Source of the DNA: Sulfurimonas sp. HSL3-1
GTDB lineage: Bacteria > Campylobacterota > Campylobacteria > Campylobacterales > Sulfurimonadaceae
Assembly: GCF_039645995.1 (NCBI RefSeq)
Contig: NZ_CP147920.1
Location: 186,001-250,000, forward strand
Direction: 5' to 3'
Length of the DNA stretch: 64,000 bases
Part shown: piece after piece, positions 9,006-17,800 of the stretch
How the letters are laid out: every line of letters begins with the position of its first letter
How positions within the stretch are numbered: position 1 is the stretch's first letter
The notes under the pieces: generated by a model
Told to the model about the DNA's origin: nothing
What the model saw: the letters and a program-made list of their open reading frames with translations, nothing else
Database searches by the model: none
Made by a program: the position numbers and the translations under genes

Positions 9006-9521
9006 ATGCCTCTGCTTGACAGTTTTACGGTCGACCATACCATCATGCCCGCACCGGCAGTACGCAAGGCCAAAGGGATGAAGACTCCCTGCGGAGATGC
9101 CATTACGGTCTTTGACCTTCGTTTTTGCAAACCGAACGAGGAGATCATGCCCGAGCGCGGTATTCATACGCTCGAACATCTCTTTGCCGGATTTATGCGC
9201 GACCACCTCAACGGCAACAACGTGGAGATCATCGACGTCTCCCCGATGGGGTGCCGTACCGGGTTTTACATGAGCGTGATCGGTACGCCGGAGGAGGCGC
9301 GTGTCGCCGAAGCCTGGGAAGCATCGATGAAGGACGTTCTCGGTGTTGAACACCAAGAAGATATCCCCGAACTCAACCTCTACCAATGCGGCACCTGCAA
9401 GATGCACTCCCTCGACGAGGCCAAGGCGATCGCGTCGGGCGTGCTGGACAAAGGGGTCGGCGTCATGGACAACGATGCGCTGAAACTGGACCTCTCCAAG
9501 GTTGAAAAGGCGGTCTGCTGA
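9006..9521 (+). CDS. luxS: S-ribosylhomocysteine lyase (autoinducer-2 synthesis)
   Basis: 171 residues, full length. The metal site HTLEH supplies H54 and H58, with C128 in [11 protein letters not shown] as third ligand; E57 and C83 ([12 protein letters not shown]) are the catalytic residues. It splits S-ribosylhomocysteine to homocysteine and DPD in the activated methyl cycle; AI-2 signalling is possible but not shown. AAAGGA precedes the ATG. It overlaps the next gene by one base. Confidence 0.97.
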   Translation: MPLLDSFTVDHTIMPAPAVRKAKGMKTPCGDAITVFDLRFCKPNEEIMPERGIHTLEHLFAGFMRDHLNGNNVEIIDVSPMGCRTGFYMSVIGTPEEARVAEAWEASMKDVLGVEHQEDIPELNLYQCGTCKMHSLDEAKAIASGVLDKGVGVMDNDALKLDLSKVEKAVC

Positions 9522-9826
9522 TGAAGCTGCTGCTGCCGATGGACCGGGAGGACACCCAGGAGGGTTCTCTCGTTCCGATCGCGGAGGCCAAGACCTGGGC
9601 TCTGGTCGACGTGGAAGAGGGGCAGGTCGTCGAAGTCCGTTTTTTCGCACAGAAGGAGACGGCGCTGGAGGAGTGGCCCGATGCCGTTATCGTGCCGGGA
9701 GATTATGAACCGGTGATGGAGTTTATCGAACAGCAGATGATGGTCCTCGTTGCGCATATGCAGCGTTCCATCGACGACATCGTCGAAGCCTTCCTCTTCA
9801 AAGAGCTGCACGAACTGGCGTTTTGA
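9521..9826 (+). CDS. Small conserved protein, possibly NifX/NifB-C-like
   Basis: 101 residues, not firmly recognised. The start KLLLPMDREDTQEG followed by ALVDVEEGQVVEVRFF resembles the beginning of the dinitrogenase cofactor (NifX/NifB C-terminal) fold, but the family's usual glycine- and cysteine-containing tail is not seen. The second half is helical and acidic. Its ATG overlaps the luxS TGA, so it is translationally coupled to luxS. No function is proposed. Confidence 0.6.
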   Translation: MKLLLPMDREDTQEGSLVPIAEAKTWALVDVEEGQVVEVRFFAQKETALEEWPDAVIVPGDYEPVMEFIEQQMMVLVAHMQRSIDDIVEAFLFKELHELAF

Positions 9827-9898
9827 CGCCGGTTTTCTTTCAAAAAATCTGAATCAAGTATCAATATTCCCTTATTTTTCTTAACATCTTAAAAACTG

Positions 9899-9969
9899 TA
9901 TAATTACACCCAATTATACATGGGCGCCCGGGTTTACCTGGCCGGCGTGCGCCCGTTAAAAGGGTTTTT
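9899..9969 (+). promoter_or_regulatory. Promoter and structured leader of the YeiH gene
   Basis: A perfect TATAAT is at 9899-9904. The leader that follows contains GGGCGC (9922-9927) pairing with GCGCCC (9949-9954), with a further inner CCGGG/CCTGG pairing. The leader ends in AAAAGGG, 5 bases before the ATG. The hairpin is much more GC-rich than the promoter around it. Confidence 0.5.
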
Positions 9970-11046
9970 ATGGCTTTTTCCAAAGAGAAACGCAAAGGGA
10001 CGATCAGCGGCATCATCTTCGTCGCGATCGTTGCCGCCGCCGCCACCTATATTGCGGCGCTGGCCCCGGTAGCGAAACTGGGGATCTCCCCCTTGGTTGT
10101 GGGTATCGTGATCGGTATCTTCTATGCGAATACGCTGCATAACCATTTCCCGGAAGCGTGGGAGAGCGGGATCGTCTTCTCCGGTAAAAAAATCCTCCGT
10201 TTCGCCATTGTCTTTTACGGTTTCCGTATTACCTTCCAGCAGATCGCCGAGGTCGGTATCGAAGGGTTCATGGTCTCGCTGATCATGCTGGGTTCAACCT
10301 TCATCCTCGGGACATGGCTCGGGAGCAAGATCTTCGGTCTTGACCGTGATACCGCGATGCTGACGGCATCCGGCGCTTCCGTCTGCGGTGCAGCGGCGGT
10401 CCTGGCGACGGAGCCGGTCCTCAAAGCGGAAGAGCACAAAGCGGCGATCGCCGTCTCCATGGTCGTCTTGTTCGGTACGATCGCGATGTTCCTCTACCCG
10501 GCACTTTACAGTGCAGGGGTCTTTGACATGACGCCGCGCGAATTCGGTATCTATGTGGGCGGCACGATCCACGAGGTCGCGCAGGTCGTCGCCGTCGGTG
10601 GTGCCTACGGTACGGAGGCGAGCGATGCAGCCGTCATCGTTAAAATGACCCGGGTCATCATGATCGCCCCGATGCTGATCCTTCTGGGGATCTACCTCTC
10701 CTATGCCGCGAAGAAAAGCGGCGGCGAAGGCGGTGTGATCAAGCTCGTCATCCCCTGGTTCGCTGTCTACTTCGTAGGGATGGCCGGTGTCAACTCCCTG
10801 ATTCACGGCTACGTTCACGGCGGTGCGAGCGAAGCGGTCGCGGGGCTGATCACGTCGACGATCGCCTATGTAAACGAGATCGATACCTTCTTGTTGACGA
10901 TGGCCATGACGGCACTCGGTATGGGAACGCGTTTCGCGAAGTTCAAAGGCCTTGGCCTCAAGCCGATCTACGCCGCCGGTGCGATGTTCGTCTGGCTCGT
11001 TGTCGGCGGTTACTTCATCACCAAAGCGGTCGTCGCTACGTTCTAG
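9970..11046 (+). CDS. YeiH/UPF0324-family membrane protein, putative sulfate exporter
   Basis: 358 residues with about ten hydrophobic segments. The family signature is clear in GISPLVVGIVIGIFYAN, GKKILRFAIVFYGFR, and SGASVCGAAAVLATEPV, followed by GGTIHEVAQVVAVG. YeiH proteins are annotated as putative sulfate exporters by association with sulfur-acid metabolism; direct transport evidence is thin. In a sulfur oxidiser, export of sulfate or a related anion would fit (inference). No regulator is adjacent. Confidence 0.85.
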   Translation: MAFSKEKRKGTISGIIFVAIVAAAATYIAALAPVAKLGISPLVVGIVIGIFYANTLHNHFPEAWESGIVFSGKKILRFAIVFYGFRITFQQIAEVGIEGFMVSLIMLGSTFILGTWLGSKIFGLDRDTAMLTASGASVCGAAAVLATEPVLKAEEHKAAIAVSMVVLFGTIAMFLYPALYSAGVFDMTPREFGIYVGGTIHEVAQVVAVGGAYGTEASDAAVIVKMTRVIMIAPMLILLGIYLSYAAKKSGGEGGVIKLVIPWFAVYFVGMAGVNSLIHGYVHGGASEAVAGLITSTIAYVNEIDTFLLTMAMTALGMGTRFAKFKGLGLKPIYAAGAMFVWLVVGGYFITKAVVATF

Positions 11047-11140
11047 CACGACCTTTCCCCCAAATAGAGACCGCTTCGTATGAAGTGGTTTTTCCCTTCT
11101 CTTCATGACCACCCTGTAATAAACGTTGTCTTTTGCGATC

Positions 11141-11161
11141 TACAATTTGGGAAATCCCAAA
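11141..11161 (+). promoter_or_regulatory. -10 box fused to a 7-bp inverted repeat
   Basis: TACAAT at 11141-11146 runs into TTTGGGA (11146-11152) whose complement TCCCAAA is at 11155-11161. The repeat covers the expected transcription start, so it could be an operator or a 5'-end hairpin. AGGGGA follows at once as the ribosome site of the next gene. Confidence 0.45.
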
Positions 11162-11173
11162 GGGGAACGATCA

Positions 11174-11572
11174 ATGAAAACAGCTGCGTACTATGTGAAA
11201 AGCGCGCTCGTCGGATTCATGTTACTGACGGGTGCTATGGCGGACGGCAGGAGCCTGGAGGACTCGCGGCGCAACAGCGATGACGTGCCGAAGCTTCAGA
11301 GCGCAGAGCGATCTCAGGACGTGCAGGCACGCATCGAGGGGCAGTTCAGTCAGAGGGACGCCGCACATACCGCGTTGACGCGATACTTACAAAAACGGCT
11401 GCGCTTCCCGGAGAGCTTCGTCCATATCAAAACGTACTATCACCGTGAAGGCGGGCGCCTGCACGTGGAGATGGTCTACCGGGCAAAAAATGCGCAGGGC
11501 CGTTTCTGCACGGAGCGGATGCGGGCAGAGGTCTCGCCGGAAGGGGCGTTATTCGGCGTCCGCTGCGCGTGA
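11174..11572 (+). CDS. Small secreted protein of unknown function
   Basis: 132 residues. The start at ATG 11174 is set by AGGGGA about 8 bases upstream; the longer reading from 11126 would cross the inverted repeat. A signal peptide (about 1-22, ending LTGAMA) precedes a charged, mostly helical region and a basic C-terminal domain with two cysteines (RFCTERMR and VRCA) that could form a disulfide. I do not recognise the family. The last 24 bases overlap the convergent M23 peptidase gene. Confidence 0.7.
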   Translation: MKTAAYYVKSALVGFMLLTGAMADGRSLEDSRRNSDDVPKLQSAERSQDVQARIEGQFSQRDAAHTALTRYLQKRLRFPESFVHIKTYYHREGGRLHVEMVYRAKNAQGRFCTERMRAEVSPEGALFGVRCA

Positions 11573-12418
11573 CGTATCAAGCCGCGCTGTTTTGGTCTCC
11601 CGGAAAAGGCCGTTGAGCGTTGAGAGCAGCTGCATCGGATCGACCTGGACGCCCTGCAGCATCACGGCAAAATGCAGATGCGGACCGGTTACGCGGCCGG
11701 TACTGCCGCTGAGCCCGATCGGTGCTCCCTTGGCGACTTTGTCGCCGACCTTGACGTCGATACGGCTGAGGTGGTAGTAGCAGCTGTAAAGCCCCTCCCC
11801 GTGGTCGACAAGCACGGAGTTCCCGGCGTAATAGCGCTCCTTGGCGAGTACGACCACGCCGTCGTTGACGGCATAAACGGGGGTGCCGGGCTTGGCCCGG
11901 AAGTCGGTGCCGGAATGAAAACTCCTGAGGCTGCCGTTGAAGAGCCTTGCCGTGCCGAAAATGCTGGTGACATTGCTCTCCATCGGAAGGGCGAAGGGTG
12001 TGGACCAGTAGCGCTGCGGCGTAAAGCGACCGTAGATCGCCATCGCTTCACGGTACTCCCTCGAGACACGTTTCTGCTGTTCGGGATTCGGTTTGACCTT
12101 GGAGGGCTGGACATGAAGGGTTTCAGAGGGGTAGCCGCCGTCGATGATGCGGAAAGGGATCAGTTCGTCCCCTTGCGGACTGAGACGGTGCAACTGCTTC
12201 TCTCCCGGTGCGGTGCGGTACCCGACGGGAATAAGGGCAATGCGTTGATCGGGATCGGCCGGATGCTGCAGCAACGGGATCTCTTTCCCCCGGTAGAAGA
12301 GCCTCGCATCGTCATCGGCGGCAAGGCTGATCATGGCGGTCTGACCGTTGGCGATCTCTGTCGCCGCTGCCGGCAGCAGCACGCATAACAGCAGCAGGAC
12401 GCTAAGAGATAACCGCAT
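11549..12418 (-). CDS. Secreted M23-family metallopeptidase (LytM-type)
   Basis: 289 residues with a signal peptide (MRLSLSVLLLLCVLLPAAA). The C-terminal half is a LytM domain with zinc ligands in HSGTDF and HLHF, preceded by the usual YYAGNSVLVDHG and YYHLSR segments. Such enzymes cut peptidoglycan cross-bridges and in relatives shape the cell (the Campylobacter Pgp3/Csd group is one comparison, not proven here). The start is placed at 12418 because AAAGGAG lies just upstream; the longer open frame to 12583 has no signal peptide at its beginning. Confidence 0.9.
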   Translation of the reverse strand: MRLSLSVLLLLCVLLPAAATEIANGQTAMISLAADDDARLFYRGKEIPLLQHPADPDQRIALIPVGYRTAPGEKQLHRLSPQGDELIPFRIIDGGYPSETLHVQPSKVKPNPEQQKRVSREYREAMAIYGRFTPQRYWSTPFALPMESNVTSIFGTARLFNGSLRSFHSGTDFRAKPGTPVYAVNDGVVVLAKERYYAGNSVLVDHGEGLYSCYYHLSRIDVKVGDKVAKGAPIGLSGSTGRVTGPHLHFAVMLQGVQVDPMQLLSTLNGLFRETKTARLDTSRAADAE

Positions 12419-12691
12419 CGGGGCTCCTTTGTGTATGGCTTTTAACAGTATAGGCGGTTTCAGGTAAAGCGTCCTTTTAATGATAGTGGAAACGTTGAAG
12501 CCCGCAGCATTCGGGTCATGTTGCCTGCTCACCATCATCATGTTTGGAGCAGTAGAAGAATGCAGTGGAGAAAGATATACCATACTTGATTAATAAAGTA
12601 TATTTACTTGTGTATTGTGATTTTTCTTTGATATGATCGCTCTAAAGATTGAAAAAGGTCTGCAAAACGACGGACCTTTCAAGGAGATATT
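12419..12691. other. Divergent intergenic region, AT-rich, with a leader hairpin
   Basis: 273 bases between divergent genes and much more AT-rich than its surroundings. Toward the right-hand gene there is a TATGAT-like box near 12632 and a 7-bp hairpin AAAGGTC (12654-12660) with GACCTTT (12673-12679), followed immediately by AAGGAG. No gene was found in it. Confidence 0.4.
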
Positions 12692-13129
12692 ATGGCTGCT
12701 GCATGCCCCGTGGCACTGATAAAAATAGATGAGAACCTGGTAAGACTGCAGGCCTTTTTTGTGGTAATAGCTGTCGCCGCTTTTTTGTGGAGCGACTCAT
12801 TCTGGCTGCTGGCGCTGCTGGTGTATGATTTCGCGGTACGCGTTTTGGGGGCACCGAAGGGGAGCCCTTTCTTCCTGACAAGTCGAGCGGTCGTGAAACG
12901 TTTGCCTGTATCGGCGAAGCCGGTGGATGCCGGTCCGAAGAAATTCGCGGCGAAAATCGGACTGGTTTTCGTCATCACGGCCCTGCTGCTTGCGGTGGGA
13001 GGTTACGTTGAGGCTGCGACATGGCTGATGGGCGTGATGGCGCTTTTTGCGTTGCTGGAAGCCGCCTGCGGCTTTTGTGTGGGGTGTAAACTCTATGCGC
13101 TCTGTCTGCCGCTCTTTTCGCGGCAGTAG
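12692..13129 (+). CDS. DUF4395 membrane protein
   Basis: 145 residues, four hydrophobic segments. The opening CPVALIKIDENLVRLQAFFVV and the closing CGFCVGCKLYALCLPL are characteristic of DUF4395. The cysteine-rich C-terminal segment (CGFCVGC) and CP near the N-terminus suggest thiol chemistry or metal binding in the inner membrane; in other bacteria the family lies next to thiol-redox or sulfur genes. Function unproven. AAGGAG precedes the ATG. Confidence 0.8.
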   Translation: MAAACPVALIKIDENLVRLQAFFVVIAVAAFLWSDSFWLLALLVYDFAVRVLGAPKGSPFFLTSRAVVKRLPVSAKPVDAGPKKFAAKIGLVFVITALLLAVGGYVEAATWLMGVMALFALLEAACGFCVGCKLYALCLPLFSRQ

Positions 13130-13135
13130 GCGAGG

Positions 13136-13687
13136 TTACCAGTAGCGGACGCGGCCGCTGTCGACGTGGACGAAGTGGGAGTCGGGATAGTAACCGACCC
13201 CGCCGACTTTTTCACTGACGGCGGCTTTGCGAAGCATGGAGAGCTCCGTGCCCGGAAGGTTGATGTCGATCGCTTGGCCAAGCATATGGAGGCTTTTTTT
13301 CGCGACGCCGGAGGTGTTGTTGTGCAGCATGGCATTCGTCTTCGGCGAGCGGTAGCCTGAAATGATGTGAAAGGCCTCTTTGCTGTCGAGTTTGGTACGG
13401 ATGGCGTAGAGCAGGTCAAGGAGTTCGGTATCCATCGCGATCTCCGTGCCCGTCCGGTAGTCCCTCAGGATCTTATTGATATCGACGAGGGATTCCGGGA
13501 TAAAACTGCCTTCGGCCCAAAAAGTGGTTTTGAGGCTTTCACCCGTATGAATGTTGTAAAAAGAGAGCGTTTTCTCATACGCGTCGGCTGTACTGCCGAA
13601 CAGTGTGTTCGGAAGGGCGGCCGCTAGGGCCGCCGCCCCGCCCAGTTTCAAAAACGCTCTGCGATCCATTGCCTGTTCAAACGCCAT
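13136..13687 (-). CDS. Tat-exported DUF882/YcbK-type M15 peptidoglycan peptidase
   Basis: 183 residues. A twin-arginine signal (DRRAFLKLGGAAALAAALP) is followed by a YcbK/MepK-like domain: ISGYRSPKTNAML, then the zinc ligands in SLHMLGQAID (His and Asp seven apart) and HFVHVD. The family hydrolyses peptide cross-links in peptidoglycan. The start at 13687 has AGGGGG upstream; a second ATG at 13669 would sit just before the twin arginines. It lies 81 bases downstream of the L,D-transpeptidase start region on the opposite side of a short promoter gap, making a wall-remodelling cluster. Confidence 0.88.
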   Translation of the reverse strand: MAFEQAMDRRAFLKLGGAAALAAALPNTLFGSTADAYEKTLSFYNIHTGESLKTTFWAEGSFIPESLVDINKILRDYRTGTEIAMDTELLDLLYAIRTKLDSKEAFHIISGYRSPKTNAMLHNNTSGVAKKSLHMLGQAIDINLPGTELSMLRKAAVSEKVGGVGYYPDSHFVHVDSGRVRYW

Positions 13688-13768
13688 CCGAATCCCCCTG
13701 TTTCTTATTTCTTATGTATATTATTATACCAAAACGAAACATGGTGGTATAATAGTAATATATATTAC

Positions 13769-15427
13769 TCAGTATTTTTTAAGGTAATGGCTGAGTTTTC
13801 GATCGTACTTGTAGATGTCGTTGTAGAAATAGACCACGCCCTCTTCATCGACGCGCGCGGTCTGGTAGGTGATATAGACGGGGACTGGGCGGGCGAGACG
13901 GACCCAGCGGTTCTCGCCCGTCAACAGCTGTGTCAGGAGCGCTTTGTAGGTGATGTCCGGATCATCGAGGGCGAGAAGGTAATGGGCCAGCTCCATCGGC
14001 TTTCTGACCCGGATGCAGCCGGAGCTGAAGGTACCGTTGCCGTTTTTGAAGAGTGATTGCGAAGGCGTATCGTGAATATAGATGTCATAGGGGTTCTGAA
14101 AGAGGAACTTGACGTAACCCAGCGGGTTTTTCGCGCCGGGGTCTTCACGGAAAGTATAGCGACTGGTGTCGCTCTCCCGCCATTGTCTCCAGTCGATGGT
14201 CATAGGGTCGATGGGATGGCTTTCATCGGTATCGTCGGCGGCGAAAATCTTGATATGTTTAACGGCAAGGTAGTGGGGATCGGTCTGGAGTTTCGGAATG
14301 AGATCTTCGTTGAGGATCGTTACCGGTACGCGCCAATAGGGGTTGAGAACGATGTAGCGCATCATGGAAGCGAAGGTCGGGGTTTCGCGCTCGCGGCGGC
14401 CGACGATCGCCTGCATGGTGAGCAGCGGTTCATCATCCTGCATGACTTCCAGGGTGAAACCGGGGATATTGACGATGATATAGGGACCCCCGTTGTGGGG
14501 CGGCAGCCATTTCCACCGCTCCATATTGAGGCGGATCTTCTTCATGAGCGCCGATGGGGACTGGGCCATCTTCGCCGACGTGACCGGACCAACGATGCCG
14601 TCGGCCGTGATGCCGTGGCGTCGCTGGAAACGTTTGACGGCGTCGCGCAGCCGCTCCGTCTCCTCCGCTTCGTCTTCGGAGGGAGGATCGACCAGGTCGC
14701 CGGTCATGGCGAGACGGCGGTAGACATTAGCGTCGTCAGCGTAGTCTGCTGCATGGGTGCTCCAGCCTCCCGCGTCGGCGATCCTCCGATACTCGGCGAG
14801 GGCCGTACGCAGCCGCTGATAACCGATATGGTTCGGTGCGACTGAGAGCAGGACATCCTGTACGCCGCCCTGAGCGACATGCTCGCTCAGGAGGGCGGCC
14901 GGCTCGAGGAGGCTGTTGTCGAATTCATGGGTGGCATTGAGATCCGCCCCGTAGGCATGGCCGTAATGCAGATCGTGTCCAAGCGCAAAAAAAGCATCGG
15001 TGAGCAGTACGTCAAGCTGTGCAAGCTGCAGCGTTTCATTCCCCTCCTCCTGGCGGAGGGATTGGATCCTGCTCAGATGGTAGGAGGGCGTATAGGGGTC
15101 GAGCCCTTCGTCCGCGATGCCGTCGATCATCAGCCAGAGCGTGTCCGCCCCGGGAAGGAGACGGCTGTCGCGGCTCCAGAAGGGCGCGAAGCCGCGTTCG
15201 GCATAAAAACGCTTTGCCGCGGGCGCCAGCGCAGGCATCTCCGGTTTGGCGGTGGCGTTTTCATCCGCCACGCTGCGGATCAGTGCTGCGACGGGGCCTG
15301 CAGCGACCGGTACGGGTTGCGTACGGTTGGCCTCCTCTGCCGTCTCAAGGGCAACAACCTGCGTGCCGATGAGCAGGCACGCCTTCAGAACAGTGCTCAC
15401 GATCTGTTGAAAAGTAGAGTGTTTCAC
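13769..15427 (-). CDS. L,D-transpeptidase of the YcbB/LdtD type
   Basis: 552 residues beginning with GTG. Order of parts: signal peptide (to about residue 27), an N-terminal scaffold domain, a peptidoglycan-binding motif (VKRFQRRHGITADGIVG, about 270-290), and a YkuD catalytic domain whose His is in YIHDTPSQ and nucleophilic Cys in TFSSGCIRV. It makes 3-3 cross-links in periplasmic peptidoglycan. No strong ribosome site is visible before the GTG, but no better start keeps the signal peptide. Confidence 0.93.
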   Translation of the reverse strand: MKHSTFQQIVSTVLKACLLIGTQVVALETAEEANRTQPVPVAAGPVAALIRSVADENATAKPEMPALAPAAKRFYAERGFAPFWSRDSRLLPGADTLWLMIDGIADEGLDPYTPSYHLSRIQSLRQEEGNETLQLAQLDVLLTDAFFALGHDLHYGHAYGADLNATHEFDNSLLEPAALLSEHVAQGGVQDVLLSVAPNHIGYQRLRTALAEYRRIADAGGWSTHAADYADDANVYRRLAMTGDLVDPPSEDEAEETERLRDAVKRFQRRHGITADGIVGPVTSAKMAQSPSALMKKIRLNMERWKWLPPHNGGPYIIVNIPGFTLEVMQDDEPLLTMQAIVGRRERETPTFASMMRYIVLNPYWRVPVTILNEDLIPKLQTDPHYLAVKHIKIFAADDTDESHPIDPMTIDWRQWRESDTSRYTFREDPGAKNPLGYVKFLFQNPYDIYIHDTPSQSLFKNGNGTFSSGCIRVRKPMELAHYLLALDDPDITYKALLTQLLTGENRWVRLARPVPVYITYQTARVDEEGVVYFYNDIYKYDRKLSHYLKKY

Positions 15428-15513
15428 GTCTGCCGTCTTTTGATCGGGGATATATCCCTATTGTATCGAGATTTATCCCAAGGGGAAGAGCGGTTGACGG
15501 ACGCGGGCCGCTT

Positions 15514-17028
15514 TCAGGCCCGCCGGCGGTAACTGAGGGCCTCCAGGAGATGGACCGTGGCGATCTCCGGGCTCCCTTCGATGTCGGCGATGGTACGGGC
15601 GACTCTCTGAATCTTTTTGATGGCGCGGAAGGAGAGTGCGAAGCGCTGCACGGCCTGGGAGAGCAGGGTGCCGCTTTCAGCGTCCAGGCGGCAGTAGGCG
15701 TCGATACCGGCGTCGTCGAGGCGTCCGTTGAGCGCCTGCTGCCCGCGCGAGCGCTGCAGGGCGTGGACACGCAGCACCGTCTCGTGCATCGCTTCCGAGG
15801 TGAGCGAAGCGCTGTCCTCGGCCCGGACGGGCTGCATCTGTACATAGAGATCGATGCGGTCGAGGAAAGGGTCGGAGAGCCTGGAGCGGTAGCGCCTGAT
15901 CTCCAGATCGCTGCAGCGGCACTCCAGCGCGTCGTTCAGCAGGTTACCGCAGGGACAGGGGTTCATAGCCGAGACGAAGAGGAAATCCGTCGGGTACTCC
16001 ACCTTCGAGTGAACGCGCGAGATGCGGATGCGTCTGTCCTCCAGGGGTTCGCGCAGGGCTTCGAGCACCTGTTTGGAGAAGTGGGGGAGTTCGTCAAAGA
16101 AGAGGATACCGTTATGGGCCAGCCCCACCTCGCCGATCTGGGCCCTGTGGCTGCCGCCGCCGAAAATGGAGGCGGAGGTGCCGCTGTGGTGCGGAGCCCT
16201 GAAAGGACGCAGCGGCGCGAAATGGGGCGTTCTCCCTTCGAGGACATCGAGTTTAGCGATATCAAGGAGTTCGCGATCCGTCATGGGCGGTAAAATATGG
16301 CGCAGCCGCTTGGCGATCATCGACTTCCCGGAACCGGGGCTTCCTTCGAGGAGAAGGTTGTGCATCCCGCACGCACTGATGAGCGCGGCGCGTTTCGCGA
16401 CCTCCTGGCCGCGAATCTCCCTAAAGTCCTCTGGATAGCGTTTCTGATAATAGTAGCGGACATCCTGAAGCGTCTGATGGGGGAAGGGGATGGGTCTCGG
16501 TACCGCCGGCCGGACGTCTGTATGCTCCTCCTCTTTGAAAAAGGCGATGGCGTCTTTAAGCGTTGCCGCACCGACAAAGGTGATCCCGGGAATATTGGAG
16601 AGTTTATCGAGGGCCACCATCGGGACGAGGGCGTTGCGCAGCAGCCCCCTGTTGGCCAGGGAGAGAATCAGCGGATAGAGCAGGAGGTTCTCCTTGACAG
16701 TGCCGTCAAGACCCAGCTCTCCGAACGCGTACCACTCGGGGAAGTCCCGTTCGGAACTGTCCAGGGCGATCAGGAGGGCCATGGCGAGGTCGAACTGGCT
16801 GCCGTGTTTTTCAACATCGCTGGGACTGAGATTGATGGTGATGCGTTTGGGCGGGAAGGTGAAGTCGTTTGCCAGCAGGGCGCTTTTGACCCGTTCCCGC
16901 GCCTCGGATATTGAGGAGGAGGCCAGGCCGACAACGGTGAAGGAGGGAAGACCGCGTGTCAGCGTAGACTCAACCGTGACCGGAAGCGCGTCGATGCCTT
17001 CGAGGGTGGCACATTTGAGCTGTTTCAT
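15514..17028 (-). CDS. comM: ComM/YifB-family Mg-chelatase-like AAA+ ATPase
   Basis: 504 residues: an N-terminal ChlI-like domain (TVVGLASSSISEARERVKSAL, INLSPSDVEKHG), an AAA+ module with Walker A EGSPGSGKSMIAKRL and Walker B GILFFDELPHF, a Cys cluster (CPCGNLLNDALECRC), and the C-terminal Mg-chelatase domain. In naturally competent bacteria ComM drives Holliday-junction branch migration during integration of incoming DNA. In related genomes it follows def; here a lower-GC gene on the other strand separates them. Confidence 0.92.
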   Translation of the reverse strand: MKQLKCATLEGIDALPVTVESTLTRGLPSFTVVGLASSSISEARERVKSALLANDFTFPPKRITINLSPSDVEKHGSQFDLAMALLIALDSSERDFPEWYAFGELGLDGTVKENLLLYPLILSLANRGLLRNALVPMVALDKLSNIPGITFVGAATLKDAIAFFKEEEHTDVRPAVPRPIPFPHQTLQDVRYYYQKRYPEDFREIRGQEVAKRAALISACGMHNLLLEGSPGSGKSMIAKRLRHILPPMTDRELLDIAKLDVLEGRTPHFAPLRPFRAPHHSGTSASIFGGGSHRAQIGEVGLAHNGILFFDELPHFSKQVLEALREPLEDRRIRISRVHSKVEYPTDFLFVSAMNPCPCGNLLNDALECRCSDLEIRRYRSRLSDPFLDRIDLYVQMQPVRAEDSASLTSEAMHETVLRVHALQRSRGQQALNGRLDDAGIDAYCRLDAESGTLLSQAVQRFALSFRAIKKIQRVARTIADIEGSPEIATVHLLEALSYRRRA

Positions 17029-17164
17029 GACATTACTCCCATAGGTCAGTGCAATCTTATCATTTTAGAATTAATAAAAACATAAATAGTTTTTGGACGT
17101 TTCTGTTTGATGAAAGCATGAAGCAGATACCATTGGAACATATATACTAGCTTCGGAGCTATAA

Positions 17165-17737
17165 ATGTATCGCGTTCACTTAATATTACTGTTTTTAATT
17201 CTGCAGTTTGGTCTTTTCGCAGCGGCATTTGAAGATCGAGATGACAGTGCTGCAGAGATGACGGTGATCAACGGTCACCCATTGCCACCGGAACCGGACC
17301 CGGTCATCAATAATTCCACGCTCCTTGGAATCGACACCAATCATAATAATGTCAGGGATGATGTGGAGCGGTGGATATATGAGACGTATAAAGATAAACA
17401 CCCGGTTCACATTGATATCGCAATGCAGGCGGCGAGAGCTTACAAGAAAGTGTTGGAGACACCTGAAAAAGCGAGGGAGATTCACGACGAAGTGCGTGCA
17501 CCTTTGCATTGTCAGTTTCATTACCAGTATGACGCAAAATATTTCAATGAGCCGATATTAGTGGATAGTTCAATCATTACAAGCATTTTTATCAAGACAA
17601 TCTATTTTAATACAGATGAAAGATTGTCAGCGTATACACAGTATGACGAGTTGTTAAGTTGTGGAGCTTACACACTACCCAAATGGAACGAAAGTAAAGC
17701 CAAATGTGACTTTAATACCAGCAAATATGAGGAGTAG
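17165..17737 (+). CDS. Secreted protein with a calcium-loop-like repeat, lower GC
   Basis: 190 residues, signal peptide about 1-21 (MYRVHLILLFLILQFGLFAA). After a PLPPEPDPVINNSTLLGID segment comes DTNHNNVRDDVERWIYETY, a D-x-N-x-N-x-V-x-D-D loop like those of thrombospondin type 3 or dockerin calcium sites. Two cysteines in LHCQFHY and SCGAY and one in KCDF follow. Base composition is clearly more AT-rich than its neighbours. It sits alone, opposite in direction to the comM and def genes that border it, consistent with acquisition. The leader has a TAGCT/AGCTA hairpin holding the GGAG. Function unknown. Confidence 0.7.
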   Translation: MYRVHLILLFLILQFGLFAAAFEDRDDSAAEMTVINGHPLPPEPDPVINNSTLLGIDTNHNNVRDDVERWIYETYKDKHPVHIDIAMQAARAYKKVLETPEKAREIHDEVRAPLHCQFHYQYDAKYFNEPILVDSSIITSIFIKTIYFNTDERLSAYTQYDELLSCGAYTLPKWNESKAKCDFNTSKYEE

Positions 17738-17800
17738 CGCTTACATCGCCCACTGTAGTAGCAGGAATGTATATGGATCAAAGCGAAGCAGCCGAAAGGC

